A DNA stretch of 18,834 nt from an uncultured Frankineae bacterium (GTDB lineage Bacteria; Actinomycetota; Actinomycetes; Mycobacteriales; SCTD01), in assembly GCA_902805805.1 (NCBI GenBank), contig CADCUE010000013.1, positions 1 to 18,834 of the forward strand. Direction: 5' to 3'. This document shows, one piece after another, positions 7,096 through 13,130 of the stretch (its first letter is position 1; each line of letters starts with the position of its first letter). The notes under the pieces are model-generated. The model had not been told where the DNA came from. It saw nothing but the letters and a program-made list of their open reading frames with translations, and searched no databases. Both the position numbers and the translations under genes were made by a program.

Positions 7096-7632
7096 TCACC
7101 ACGGGTCGCCGTCCCGCCAGTCGCAGACGATCTCGCCGTGCAGGTCGAGCCGCACGTCGGGAGAGAAGGGCAGGACGAAGACGCAGTCGTCGTCCTCCGG
7201 GGTCCGGACGACGCCGGCGGGGGTGAGGACCGCCGTGGGTCCCTGCCAGCGGCGCCATCCGCGGGCGGCGTAGAGCGCGGCTCCCGCACCGGTCGCCCCC
7301 AGTGCGCCCAGGTCGTACGCGCCGCGCGCGACGGCCTCGAGCGCCGTCATCAGCGCCGCGCCGTGCCCCCGTCGCTGGACGTCGGGCCGCACGGCCACGC
7401 CCTCGACGTACCCGGTGCGCCAGGCGCGGCCGGCGTGCAGCAGCCGGCGCTGCACGAGGGCGGCGTGGCCGACGAGCTCCGGTCCGTCCCACGCCAGCGC
7501 GTGCAGCCCGCCGAGGCAGTGCTCCCAGTCGGCGTCGGTGAGGTCGTCGAAGACGTCGTCGAGCAGGCGGGCGGCGCCGGCGAGGAGCCCGGGCCCGAGC
7601 TGTCCGGTGTGGGCGAGCTCGACGCGGACCAT
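7096..7632 (-). CDS. aac(2')-I: Aminoglycoside 2'-N-acetyltransferase AAC(2')-I
   Basis: GNAT enzyme of 178 residues (181 in Mycobacterium tuberculosis AAC(2')-Ic), which acetylates the 2'-amino group of aminoglycosides such as gentamicin and tobramycin. The similarity runs along the whole length: DADWEHCLGGLHAL at 33-46, HAALVQRRL at 56-64, GYVEGVAVR at 74-82, RGAYDLGALG at 103-112, LYAARGW at 120-126, GPTAVLTPAG at 131-140, TPEDDDCVFVLP at 144-155 and CDWRDGDPW at the end. Equivalents of residues implicated in substrate binding or catalysis in AAC(2')-Ic (Glu82, Tyr126, C-terminal Trp181) appear as Glu77, Tyr121 and Trp178. ATG 7632 fits the homologous N-terminus; its Shine-Dalgarno is weak (GAGGA, 10 bp away). 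It lies 86 bp downstream of the lipid-kinase gene. Its natural substrate may not be a drug. Confidence 0.92.
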   Translation of the reverse strand: MVRVELAHTGQLGPGLLAGAARLLDDVFDDLTDADWEHCLGGLHALAWDGPELVGHAALVQRRLLHAGRAWRTGYVEGVAVRPDVQRRGHGAALMTALEAVARGAYDLGALGATGAGAALYAARGWRRWQGPTAVLTPAGVVRTPEDDDCVFVLPFSPDVRLDLHGEIVCDWRDGDPW

Positions 7633-7718
7633 GCGTCCAGGGTCCTCGAGAGCGCTGCGGGAGCCGGCCCGGGGTGGTCCCGCAGGAGGTCCGGGGAGGC
7701 ACCTCCGTCCGAACGGGG

Positions 7719-8612
7719 TCAACCTCCCGCGGGGGCAGGCCCCTGCGGCGCCAGGACGGTGAGCGCCCCGGGCAGCACGTCGACCTCGACGGGCAGCGGC
7801 CCGACCGGTTCGCCGTCGGCGTACGCCGTCATGGCCGGGGCCTCGAGCCGGACGGTGCGGGCACGGAACGTCCGGACCTCGGGTCGGCCGACGTGCCGAC
7901 CGCGGTAGACCGACGGGAACAGCCGCAGGAACCGCGCGGTCGGCAACGGGGTGAGGACCGTGACGTCGAGCAGGCCGTCGGTGGGATCGGCGTCCGGGCA
8001 GACGAGCATCCCGCCGCCGTACGAGCGGCTGTTGCCGACGGCGACCAGCATCGCCGGCAGGTGCAGCGGCACCCCGTCGATGACGACGTCGTACGGCACA
8101 GGGCGGAACACCCGGAGCTCGGCGAGCACTGCCAGGGGGTAGCGGGCGGCGCCGCGCGGCCAGGTCAGGGCGTTGGCCCGCTCGGTGACGCGAGCGTCGA
8201 AGCCGGACGACAGGACGGTGACGAAGACCCGGCCACCCACCCGCCCGACGTCGAGCGCGCGGCGCCGTCCGTGCAGCACCACGTCGACCGCGCTGAGCGG
8301 GTCGGCCAGGCCGAGCATCCGGGCCGCGTCGTTGCCCGTGCCGGCGGGCACGACGGCCAGCGGCACCCCGGTGCCGAGGACGGCGGTGGCCGCGAGGTTG
8401 ACCAGCCCGTCCCCGCCGAGCGCGGCGAGCGCGTCGACGCCGCCGGCGACCGCCTGCCGGGCCAGCTCGGCCGCGCCGGCGGCGTCGTCGCCGACCAGCA
8501 CGTCGACGTGCGCGCCGCCGGCCCGCAGCCGGTCCCTCACCGCAGCCGTCAGCCGCTGCCCGCGTCCGCCGCCGGCGGTCGGGTTCACGAGCAGCGCGAC
8601 CCGGAGCGGCAC
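7719..8612 (-). CDS. Diacylglycerol/sphingosine kinase family lipid kinase (DagK catalytic domain)
   Basis: A 297-residue soluble lipid kinase of the DagK_cat/YegS-like family, expected to phosphorylate diacylglycerol or a related membrane lipid. Motifs: LLVNPTAGGGRG at 7-18, GGDGL at 66-70 (the family usually has GGDGT), and VPAGTGNDAARMLG at 88-101, the nucleotide-binding part. The C-terminal half has GNSRSYGGGMLVCPDADPTD and then DGLLDVTVL, typical of the second domain. GTG 8612 is the likely start. It has no Shine-Dalgarno, but a TAGCGT -10 box ends 7 bp before it, suggesting a leaderless transcript. It is 22 bp after the phosphoribosyltransferase stop, so it may be made both by read-through and from its own promoter. 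Confidence 0.9.
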   Translation of the reverse strand: MPLRVALLVNPTAGGGRGQRLTAAVRDRLRAGGAHVDVLVGDDAAGAAELARQAVAGGVDALAALGGDGLVNLAATAVLGTGVPLAVVPAGTGNDAARMLGLADPLSAVDVVLHGRRRALDVGRVGGRVFVTVLSSGFDARVTERANALTWPRGAARYPLAVLAELRVFRPVPYDVVIDGVPLHLPAMLVAVGNSRSYGGGMLVCPDADPTDGLLDVTVLTPLPTARFLRLFPSVYRGRHVGRPEVRTFRARTVRLEAPAMTAYADGEPVGPLPVEVDVLPGALTVLAPQGPAPAGG

Positions 8613-8619
8613 ACCGCGG

Positions 8620-8625
8620 ACGCTA
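8620..8625 (-). promoter_or_regulatory. Candidate leaderless -10 box of the lipid kinase gene
   Basis: Minus-strand TAGCGT fits TANNNT and is followed by 7 bp and then the GTG start at 8612. This is the spacing expected when transcription begins at the start codon. It sits inside the 22-bp gap after the preceding gene. Confidence 0.45.
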
Positions 8626-8634
8626 GCCGAGCCC

Positions 8635-9267
8635 TCAGGGCGGAGCCTGCAGCAGCGCCACGACCTCCTGCTCGGAGGTGGGCGTGAAGTCGTCGTACCA
8701 GGTGGACACCGACCGGAAGCGGTGGGGGGTCAGCACGGCGACCACCTCGTCCGCATGCTGCCGCAGGTCGGCGAGGGTGTCCGACGGGGCGACGGGGACC
8801 GCGAGGACCACCCGGCCGGCACCGGCCGCCCGGAGCACCTGCAGGGCCGCTCGCGCGGTGGCTCCGGTGGCCAGGCCGTCGTCGACGACCACCGCCGTCC
8901 TGCCCTCGACGGGGCACGGCGTCCGGCCCGACCTCAGGCGGGCAGCGCGGCGCTCCACCTCTGCCTGCTCGCGCCGAAGGACCTCGTCGAACTCCTGCTC
9001 GGTCACCCCGGTCCGGCGCAGCAGCCCGACGTTGCGCACGACGACCCCGCCCTCGCCGACGGCACCCATGGCCAGCTCCGGCTGCCCGGGGAGCCCCAGC
9101 TTGCGCACGACGACGGCGTCCAGCGGGGCGGCCAGGGCGCGGGCCACCTCGTCCGCGACGGGGACACCGCCGCGCGGGAGCCCGAGCACGACGACGTCCT
9201 GGCCGCGCAGGTGCCCGAGGCGACCGGACAGCACCCGGCCGGCGTGGCCCCGGTCTGCGAAGCGCAT
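8635..9267 (-). CDS. Phosphoribosyltransferase-domain protein
   Basis: A 210-residue type I PRTase-fold protein. The PRPP loop TAVVVDDGLATGATA at about 124-138 is diagnostic; LGLPRGGVPVADEVA at 28-42 and VVRKLGLPGQPELAMGA at 53-69 are the other conserved blocks. This is the stand-alone subfamily often found near stress genes. Substrate is unknown; it is not a recognisable hypoxanthine, uracil or orotate enzyme. ATG 9267 is preferred over GTG 9273 because GAGGAG lies 5 bp before the ATG and overlaps the GTG. It follows the STAS gene by 12 bp and so is probably the fourth gene of the RsbQ-type operon. Confidence 0.9.
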   Translation of the reverse strand: MRFADRGHAGRVLSGRLGHLRGQDVVVLGLPRGGVPVADEVARALAAPLDAVVVRKLGLPGQPELAMGAVGEGGVVVRNVGLLRRTGVTEQEFDEVLRREQAEVERRAARLRSGRTPCPVEGRTAVVVDDGLATGATARAALQVLRAAGAGRVVLAVPVAPSDTLADLRQHADEVVAVLTPHRFRSVSTWYDDFTPTSEQEVVALLQAPP

Positions 9268-9279
9268 GGCCACTCCTCG

Positions 9280-9633
9280 TCAGGTCGGGTGCTCGAGCCC
9301 CATCGCGGTCAGAGCGTCCGGCAGCGTGTCGCTGACCAGCGCGTCGGCCATCCCCACGATCTCCAGGACGCGGCGGCAGGGGCCGGTCGGCGGGCAGACG
9401 ACGCGGAACGGCACACCGCACTGCCGGCTCTCGCGGGCGAACCGGTCGACGAGCCGACAGCCGGAGCTGTCGAAGAAGGTGACCTCGGTCAGATCCAGGA
9501 CCAGCGCGGTCGCGCCGGCCACCAGGTCGGCGACCCCGGGGAGCAGCAGATCCGTGCTGCGGACGTCCACGTCGCCGACGGCGTGCAGCACGCGCACGCC
9601 GGGCGGCTCCTCGAGGGTCTGCACGGTCATCAT
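9280..9633 (-). CDS. rsbV-like: STAS-domain anti-anti-sigma factor (RsbV/SpoIIAA-like)
   Basis: A 117-residue single STAS domain. The strand-helix motif VLDLTEVTFFDSSG at 45-58 holds the DSSG phosphorylation site; Ser57 corresponds to the serine phosphorylated in SpoIIAA and RsbV. In the known pathway the unphosphorylated form binds an anti-sigma kinase and frees the sigma factor. The ATG at 9633 overlaps the TGA of the upstream PP2C phosphatase as ATGA, so the two are translationally coupled. The phosphatase is therefore the obvious enzyme that dephosphorylates this protein. No RsbW-type kinase or sigma factor is in the window. A second ATG follows directly at 9630. Confidence 0.92.
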   Translation of the reverse strand: MMTVQTLEEPPGVRVLHAVGDVDVRSTDLLLPGVADLVAGATALVLDLTEVTFFDSSGCRLVDRFARESRQCGVPFRVVCPPTGPCRRVLEIVGMADALVSDTLPDALTAMGLEHPT

Positions 9634-11213
9634 CGGGCAGCGTCCACCGCGACAGGAGCCCGGTGCGGCCGGTGCTGCACGTCCGGGGACCGGGCCTGGT
9701 GCACGGCCGTCCCGTCCCAGGACAGCAGCAGCAGGCAGACGTCGTCCCGGACCACCTCGTCGACGAGCAGGGTGTCGGTCAGCGCAGCGACCGCCTCGGG
9801 CAACGGCAGGTCGCGCACCCGCTCCCCGGTCGCCACCAGCAGGTCCAGACCGTCGTCGAGCTGGCGACCACGGCGCTCGACCAGCCCGTCGGTGTAGAGC
9901 AGCAGGCGGTCGCCGGGCTCCAGCCGGACCTCCGCCTGCTGCCGCAGCGGGAGGTGCAGGAAGCCGCCGAGCGGGGTGGACCTGCCGTCCCACAGCAGTC
10001 GCGGTGCTCCCTGCGCCGGCACGAGCAGGGGAGGGGGATGGCCCGCGCAGGCGTACGTCACTCGACCCGTCGCGAGGTCCAGCTCCGCGAGCACGACCGT
10101 GGCCATCCGCGCCGCCTCGACCCGCTCCACGAAGGCGTCCAGCCGTGAGAGCAGTCGGGACGGTCCCGTCCGCGGGTCCGCGATGGCGCGCACCGCGCTG
10201 CGCAGCTGACCCATCGCGCTGGCGGCTCCCAGCCCGCGACCGACGACGTCGCCGACGAGCAGGCACAGCCGCCCCTCGCCGGACAGGAAGACGTCGTACC
10301 AGTCGCCGCCGACCTCGAGCATCTCGACGCCCGGCCGGTAGGCGGTGGCGACGGCGAAGCGCGGGTCGACCGGCGGGTCGACGGCCAGCAGCGAGTGCTG
10401 GAGCTCCCGGGCGACGCCGGCGCTCTGCTCGTAGCGCTGCGCGCGGTCCAGCGCCAGACCGGCCTGCTGGCCGACGGCGGTGAGCACCTCGAGGTCGAGC
10501 GGCTGCCCGCCGGGGTCGCGACCGGCGGTGACCACCAGGACGCCCTGCAGGTCGGTCTGCCCGTGCAGCGGGACCACGACCCGTCCGGACTGCTCGACCG
10601 CGCCGTCGGCCTGCAGCACGGACGGAGGCGGGTCCGCCCGGGCGGCCCGGCTCGAGGCGGGGGTGCGCAGCACCAGCACGCCGTCGGAGTCGGCCAGCAG
10701 CAGCGCCGCCTCCGCCGCCCCGAGGGGGCCGAGGGCCGCCGCGACGAGCGCGTCCGCGACGGCGGCGACCCCGAGGGCCTGCGACAGCGCGGCGGTCGTG
10801 CTCTGCAGCGAGCGCACCTGCGCGGCGCTGCGCTCGGCGGCGGCCCTGGCGGCGCGCAGCTCGCGCTCGAAGCCGGTCCGGCCGCCGGCGGCCGCGAGGG
10901 CGACGTCGACGTGGCCGGTCGCGGGGTCCGCCACGGCGGTCAGGACCACCGGCCGGCGACCCTGAGGGCCGGCCAGCTCGAGGGCCACCTCGTCGGCCCG
11001 TCCGTCGACGCGCAGCAGCGGTGACAGGTGGGTCTCCCAGTAGATGCGGCCGCCGACCGACAGCAGCTCGGGCAGCCGACGACGGCCGACGACGTCCTCG
11101 CGCGGGAGACCCACCCAGTCCAGGAACGTCGCGTTGGCCTCGCCGACGGTCGCGTCGGGCAGCAGGCGCAGCAGACCGCAGGGCGCGCGGTCCCACGGCT
11201 CGTGCGAGGTCAG
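9630..11213 (-). CDS. rsbP-like: RsbP-like PAS-GAF-PP2C serine phosphatase
   Basis: Predicted activator phosphatase of the STAS protein encoded next. Domains, numbered from CTG 11213: PAS about 8-70 (DRAPCGLLRL, EANATFLDWVG, GRIYWETHLSPLLR), a helical linker about 113-145, GAF about 145-260, and PP2C/SpoIIE about 285-500. Metal-site aspartates are Asp304 (GGDWYD), Asp322 (GDVVGRG), Asp442 (YTDG) and Asp491 (RDDV). The start is a problem. The first ATG, GTG or TTG in frame is GTG 11114, which has no Shine-Dalgarno and would cut off the first 33 residues of a good PAS domain. The frame is open back to a stop at 11226, and the only plausible initiator there is the CTG at 11213, 1 bp after the RsbQ-like stop. 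I therefore give the longer form; GTG 11114 is the conservative alternative. Bacillus subtilis RsbP is PAS-PP2C and needs RsbQ. Confidence 0.85.
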   Translation of the reverse strand: MTSHEPWDRAPCGLLRLLPDATVGEANATFLDWVGLPREDVVGRRRLPELLSVGGRIYWETHLSPLLRVDGRADEVALELAGPQGRRPVVLTAVADPATGHVDVALAAAGGRTGFERELRAARAAAERSAAQVRSLQSTTAALSQALGVAAVADALVAAALGPLGAAEAALLLADSDGVLVLRTPASSRAARADPPPSVLQADGAVEQSGRVVVPLHGQTDLQGVLVVTAGRDPGGQPLDLEVLTAVGQQAGLALDRAQRYEQSAGVARELQHSLLAVDPPVDPRFAVATAYRPGVEMLEVGGDWYDVFLSGEGRLCLLVGDVVGRGLGAASAMGQLRSAVRAIADPRTGPSRLLSRLDAFVERVEAARMATVVLAELDLATGRVTYACAGHPPPLLVPAQGAPRLLWDGRSTPLGGFLHLPLRQQAEVRLEPGDRLLLYTDGLVERRGRQLDDGLDLLVATGERVRDLPLPEAVAALTDTLLVDEVVRDDVCLLLLSWDGTAVHQARSPDVQHRPHRAPVAVDAAR

Positions 11214-11214
11214 G

Positions 11215-12015
11215 TCACGCCGCCGTCAGGTAGCGGCGCATCGCGTCGACCAGCTGGTCCGGAGCGCTGAGGTTGGGGCAGTGGCCGGTCGCGTCGAGCA
11301 CGACCAGCTCGCTGCCCTCGAGGTGCTCGGCGACGTAGGTCCCGACCTCGACGGGGGCGATGACGTCCTCCCGGCACTGCACGACGAGCGAGGGGGTGCG
11401 CACCCGGGCCAGGTCGTCGCGGTTGTCCGACAGGAACGTCGTGCGCGCGAACTGCCGCGCGATGCCGGGGTCGGTGCGGCAGAAGCTGCTCGCCAGCTCG
11501 TCCCCCAGCTCGGGGCGGTCGGGTGTGCCCATGATGACCGGCGCGATGTGCTGCGACCAGCCGAGGTAGTTGCCGTCCATCGTGTCGAGCAGCTCGTCGA
11601 TCTCGTCGGCGGTGAAGCCCCCCCGGTAGCCCTCGTCGTCGACGTAGCGCGGGCTCGGGCCCACCAGGACCAGCCGGTCGAACAGCTCCGGTCGCTCTGC
11701 GGCGGCCAGCACGCCGATCATCGCGCTCACCGAGTGCCCGACGAAGACGACGGGGGGCAGCTCCAGCGCCTCGACGAGCTCGACGACGTCGGCGGCGTAG
11801 CCCTCCAGCCGTGCGTAGCGGGACGGGTCGTACGCCGACAGGTCGGAGCCGCCCGCGCCGACGTGGTCGAACAGCACCACGCGGTGGGTCGGCTCGAAGG
11901 CCGGCACGACGTGGCGCCACATGCCCTTGTCGCAGCCGAAGCCGTGCGCGAGGACCAGGGGAGGCGAGTCCGGTCGGCCCGCCACCGAGACGTTGTTCCT
12001 CTCCAGGACGTCCAC
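11215..12015 (-). CDS. rsbQ: RsbQ-like alpha/beta hydrolase
   Basis: A 266-residue alpha/beta hydrolase very like Bacillus subtilis RsbQ (269 aa), which activates the PAS phosphatase RsbP under energy stress. It is of the same fold as the KAI2/D14 receptors. Shared blocks are AHGFGCDKGMW at 23-33, LFDHVGAGGSDL at 48-59, YDPSRYARLEGYAADV at 62-77, VFVGHS at 90-95, LVGPSPRYV at 117-125, GNYLGW at 148-153, CRTDPGIARQFA at 179-190 and ATGHCPNLS at 242-250. The catalytic triad is Ser95, Asp217 and His245. The residue after the nucleophile region is SVSAM where RsbQ has SVGAL. GTG 12015 is the chosen start: it matches the RsbQ N-terminus (VLERNN) and follows a TAATCT -10 box by 7 bp, with no Shine-Dalgarno. 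It is the first gene of the operon, with the phosphatase immediately downstream. Confidence 0.93.
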   Translation of the reverse strand: MDVLERNNVSVAGRPDSPPLVLAHGFGCDKGMWRHVVPAFEPTHRVVLFDHVGAGGSDLSAYDPSRYARLEGYAADVVELVEALELPPVVFVGHSVSAMIGVLAAAERPELFDRLVLVGPSPRYVDDEGYRGGFTADEIDELLDTMDGNYLGWSQHIAPVIMGTPDRPELGDELASSFCRTDPGIARQFARTTFLSDNRDDLARVRTPSLVVQCREDVIAPVEVGTYVAEHLEGSELVVLDATGHCPNLSAPDQLVDAMRRYLTAA

Positions 12016-12022
12016 ATCGGTC

Positions 12023-12028
12023 AGATTA
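12023..12028 (-). promoter_or_regulatory. Leaderless -10 box of the rsbQ-like operon
   Basis: Minus-strand TAATCT is close to the consensus -10 and is followed by exactly 7 bp and then the GTG start at 12015. No consensus -35 is seen about 17 bp upstream, so an activator or an alternative sigma factor may be involved. A 10-bp palindrome GGTCCGGACC lies at 12052-12061, upstream of the promoter. Confidence 0.55.
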
Positions 12029-12136
12029 GGCCCGATGTCCAGGTCCGGCACGGTCCGGACCTCGGGATCGGCCGGTCCTGCCGCTCCGTCGTCCACCTGC
12101 TCGAGGAGGCGACGCGCGGCAGGCCGCGGTAGCCGG

Positions 12137-12616
12137 TCAGACGCAGGAGCCGCTGGGAGGTCCACCGGGGGCGGCTGCCACGAGGGTCTGCAGGAGCCGG
12201 ACGAGCCGGTCGCGGTCCTGCACCGGCAGGGCGCCCATCACCTCCCGCTCGGCGGCGTCCGCCGCCGCTGCTGCCCGCCGCGCGACCTGGCGGCCCTGCG
12301 CGGTGACGGCGACGAGCCGCAGCCGCCGGTCGTCGGGCGACTGCTCCCGGCGTACGAGGCCCCGCTGCTCCAGCGTGTCGACCGTGGCGACCATGGTGGT
12401 CTTGTCGAGCCCCACGGCGGCCGCGAGCCCGAGCTGGGGACGGGGTCGCGGCGCTGCGGCGAGCAGCACCGACAGCTCCCGTGGCGTGACGCCCTCCTGC
12501 GCGAGGGCGGTCGACAGCACCGCTGCGACCTGCTGGCCGGCGCGCGCGAGCAGCCAGCCGAGCCGCCCGGCCAGCTCCGGCGGCAGAGCCGGAGGGCCGG
12601 CGCAGCACTCGCTCAC
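12137..12616 (-). CDS. MarR-family transcriptional regulator, probable redox-sensing autorepressor
   Basis: A 159-residue winged-helix regulator. The DNA-binding region is about 62-108: LGLAAAVGLDKTTMVATVDTL is the helix-turn-helix, and RREQSPDDRRLRLVAVTAQG is the wing with the typical DDRR. Its only cysteines are Cys4 and Cys5 at the N-terminus and Cys158 at the penultimate position. In a MarR dimer the two ends pack together, so thiol sensing is an attractive inference. GTG 12616 is the start: a TAGTCT -10 box ends 6 bp before it and there is no Shine-Dalgarno. It is divergent from the DUF6069/DsbA-like pair across 82 bp containing a large palindrome, the classic layout for a MarR protein repressing itself and its neighbours. 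Confidence 0.92.
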   Translation of the reverse strand: MSECCAGPPALPPELAGRLGWLLARAGQQVAAVLSTALAQEGVTPRELSVLLAAAPRPRPQLGLAAAVGLDKTTMVATVDTLEQRGLVRREQSPDDRRLRLVAVTAQGRQVARRAAAAADAAEREVMGALPVQDRDRLVRLLQTLVAAAPGGPPSGSCV

Positions 12617-12622
12617 GTCCGA

Positions 12623-12628
12623 AGACTA
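12623..12628 (-). promoter_or_regulatory. Leaderless -10 box of the MarR gene
   Basis: Minus-strand TAGTCT fits TANNNT; 6 bp later comes the GTG start at 12616. It directly abuts the left arm of the 25-bp palindrome, so a bound repressor would cover this promoter. Confidence 0.55.
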
Positions 12629-12653
12629 CCGAGTCGAGAACGTCTTGACTCGG
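12629..12653. promoter_or_regulatory. 25-bp palindromic operator, probable MarR binding site
   Basis: Perfect 7-bp arms CCGAGTC (12629-12635) and GACTCGG (12647-12653) flank an 11-bp centre that is itself partly symmetrical (AGA and TCT), giving 20 of 24 positions paired. The right half contains the -35 TTGACT of the rightward promoter and the left end touches the -10 of the MarR gene. A dimer bound here would block both. The assignment to this MarR protein is inference from position. Confidence 0.75.
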
Positions 12654-12673
12654 ACGATCCACGGTCGTACGGT
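12645..12673 (+). promoter_or_regulatory. Sigma-70-type promoter of the DUF6069/DsbA-like operon
   Basis: TTGACT (12645-12650) and TACGGT (12668-12673) are separated by exactly 17 bp, the best promoter in the window. Transcription would begin near 12680, giving a short leader with the GAAGGAG ribosome site at 12687-12693 before the ATG at 12699. Confidence 0.7.
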
Positions 12674-12698
12674 CCGTCCATCTGGGGAAGGAGCCGTC

Positions 12699-13130
12699 AT
12701 GACCACTCGCACCGCGTCCCGACCGGACACCGCCTCCGGCCTGGCTCGTCCGATCGCCCTGGCCGTCGTCGCCGCCGCCGCTGCTGCCGCGCTGGTCCAC
12801 CTGCTGTTCGACGCCGCAGGAGCAGACTTCGTCGTCGCGCCACCGGGGCAGGAGCCGAGCACCGTGAGCGCTGTCATGGCCGCGGGCACCGCTGCGCTCG
12901 TGACCCTGCTCGGGGGCGGGGTCGCCGTGCTGCTGAGCCGTCTCACCCGTCGGCCCGCCCGCGCCTTCCTCGTCCTCGCCGGGGTCGTCTTCGCCCTGAT
13001 GGCCGTCAACCCGCTGCTCGCGGCCGACCAGGCGCTGACCGTGATCGCCCTCGAGGTCGAGCACCTGGCCGTCGCGGCGGTCGCCCTCGCCCTGCTGCTC
13101 CCGCCGCTGCGGGCGCGGGAGCGCGCATGA
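12699..13130 (+). CDS. DUF6069 family four-helix membrane protein
   Basis: A 143-residue integral membrane protein with four hydrophobic segments (about 17-38, 54-80, 86-109 and 116-136), short loops and a basic C-terminus LRARERA. The pattern, with an AxxxxLVHLLF first helix and EVEHLAVA in the last, fits the DUF6069 family of actinobacteria, whose function is unknown. GAAGGAG lies 5 bp before the ATG. Its stop overlaps the start of the DsbA-like gene as ATGA, so the two are coupled and controlled together by the MarR operator. A role in drug or thiol-stress tolerance would be guesswork. Confidence 0.85.
   Translation: MTTRTASRPDTASGLARPIALAVVAAAAAAALVHLLFDAAGADFVVAPPGQEPSTVSAVMAAGTAALVTLLGGGVAVLLSRLTRRPARAFLVLAGVVFALMAVNPLLAADQALTVIALEVEHLAVAAVALALLLPPLRARERA

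Noticed and set aside
7685..7706. GGAGGT/ACCTCC hairpin downstream of the lipid kinase gene as a terminator
   Set aside because: Six base pairs, a 10-nt loop and no T-run; several alternative pairings are possible in this GC-rich stretch.
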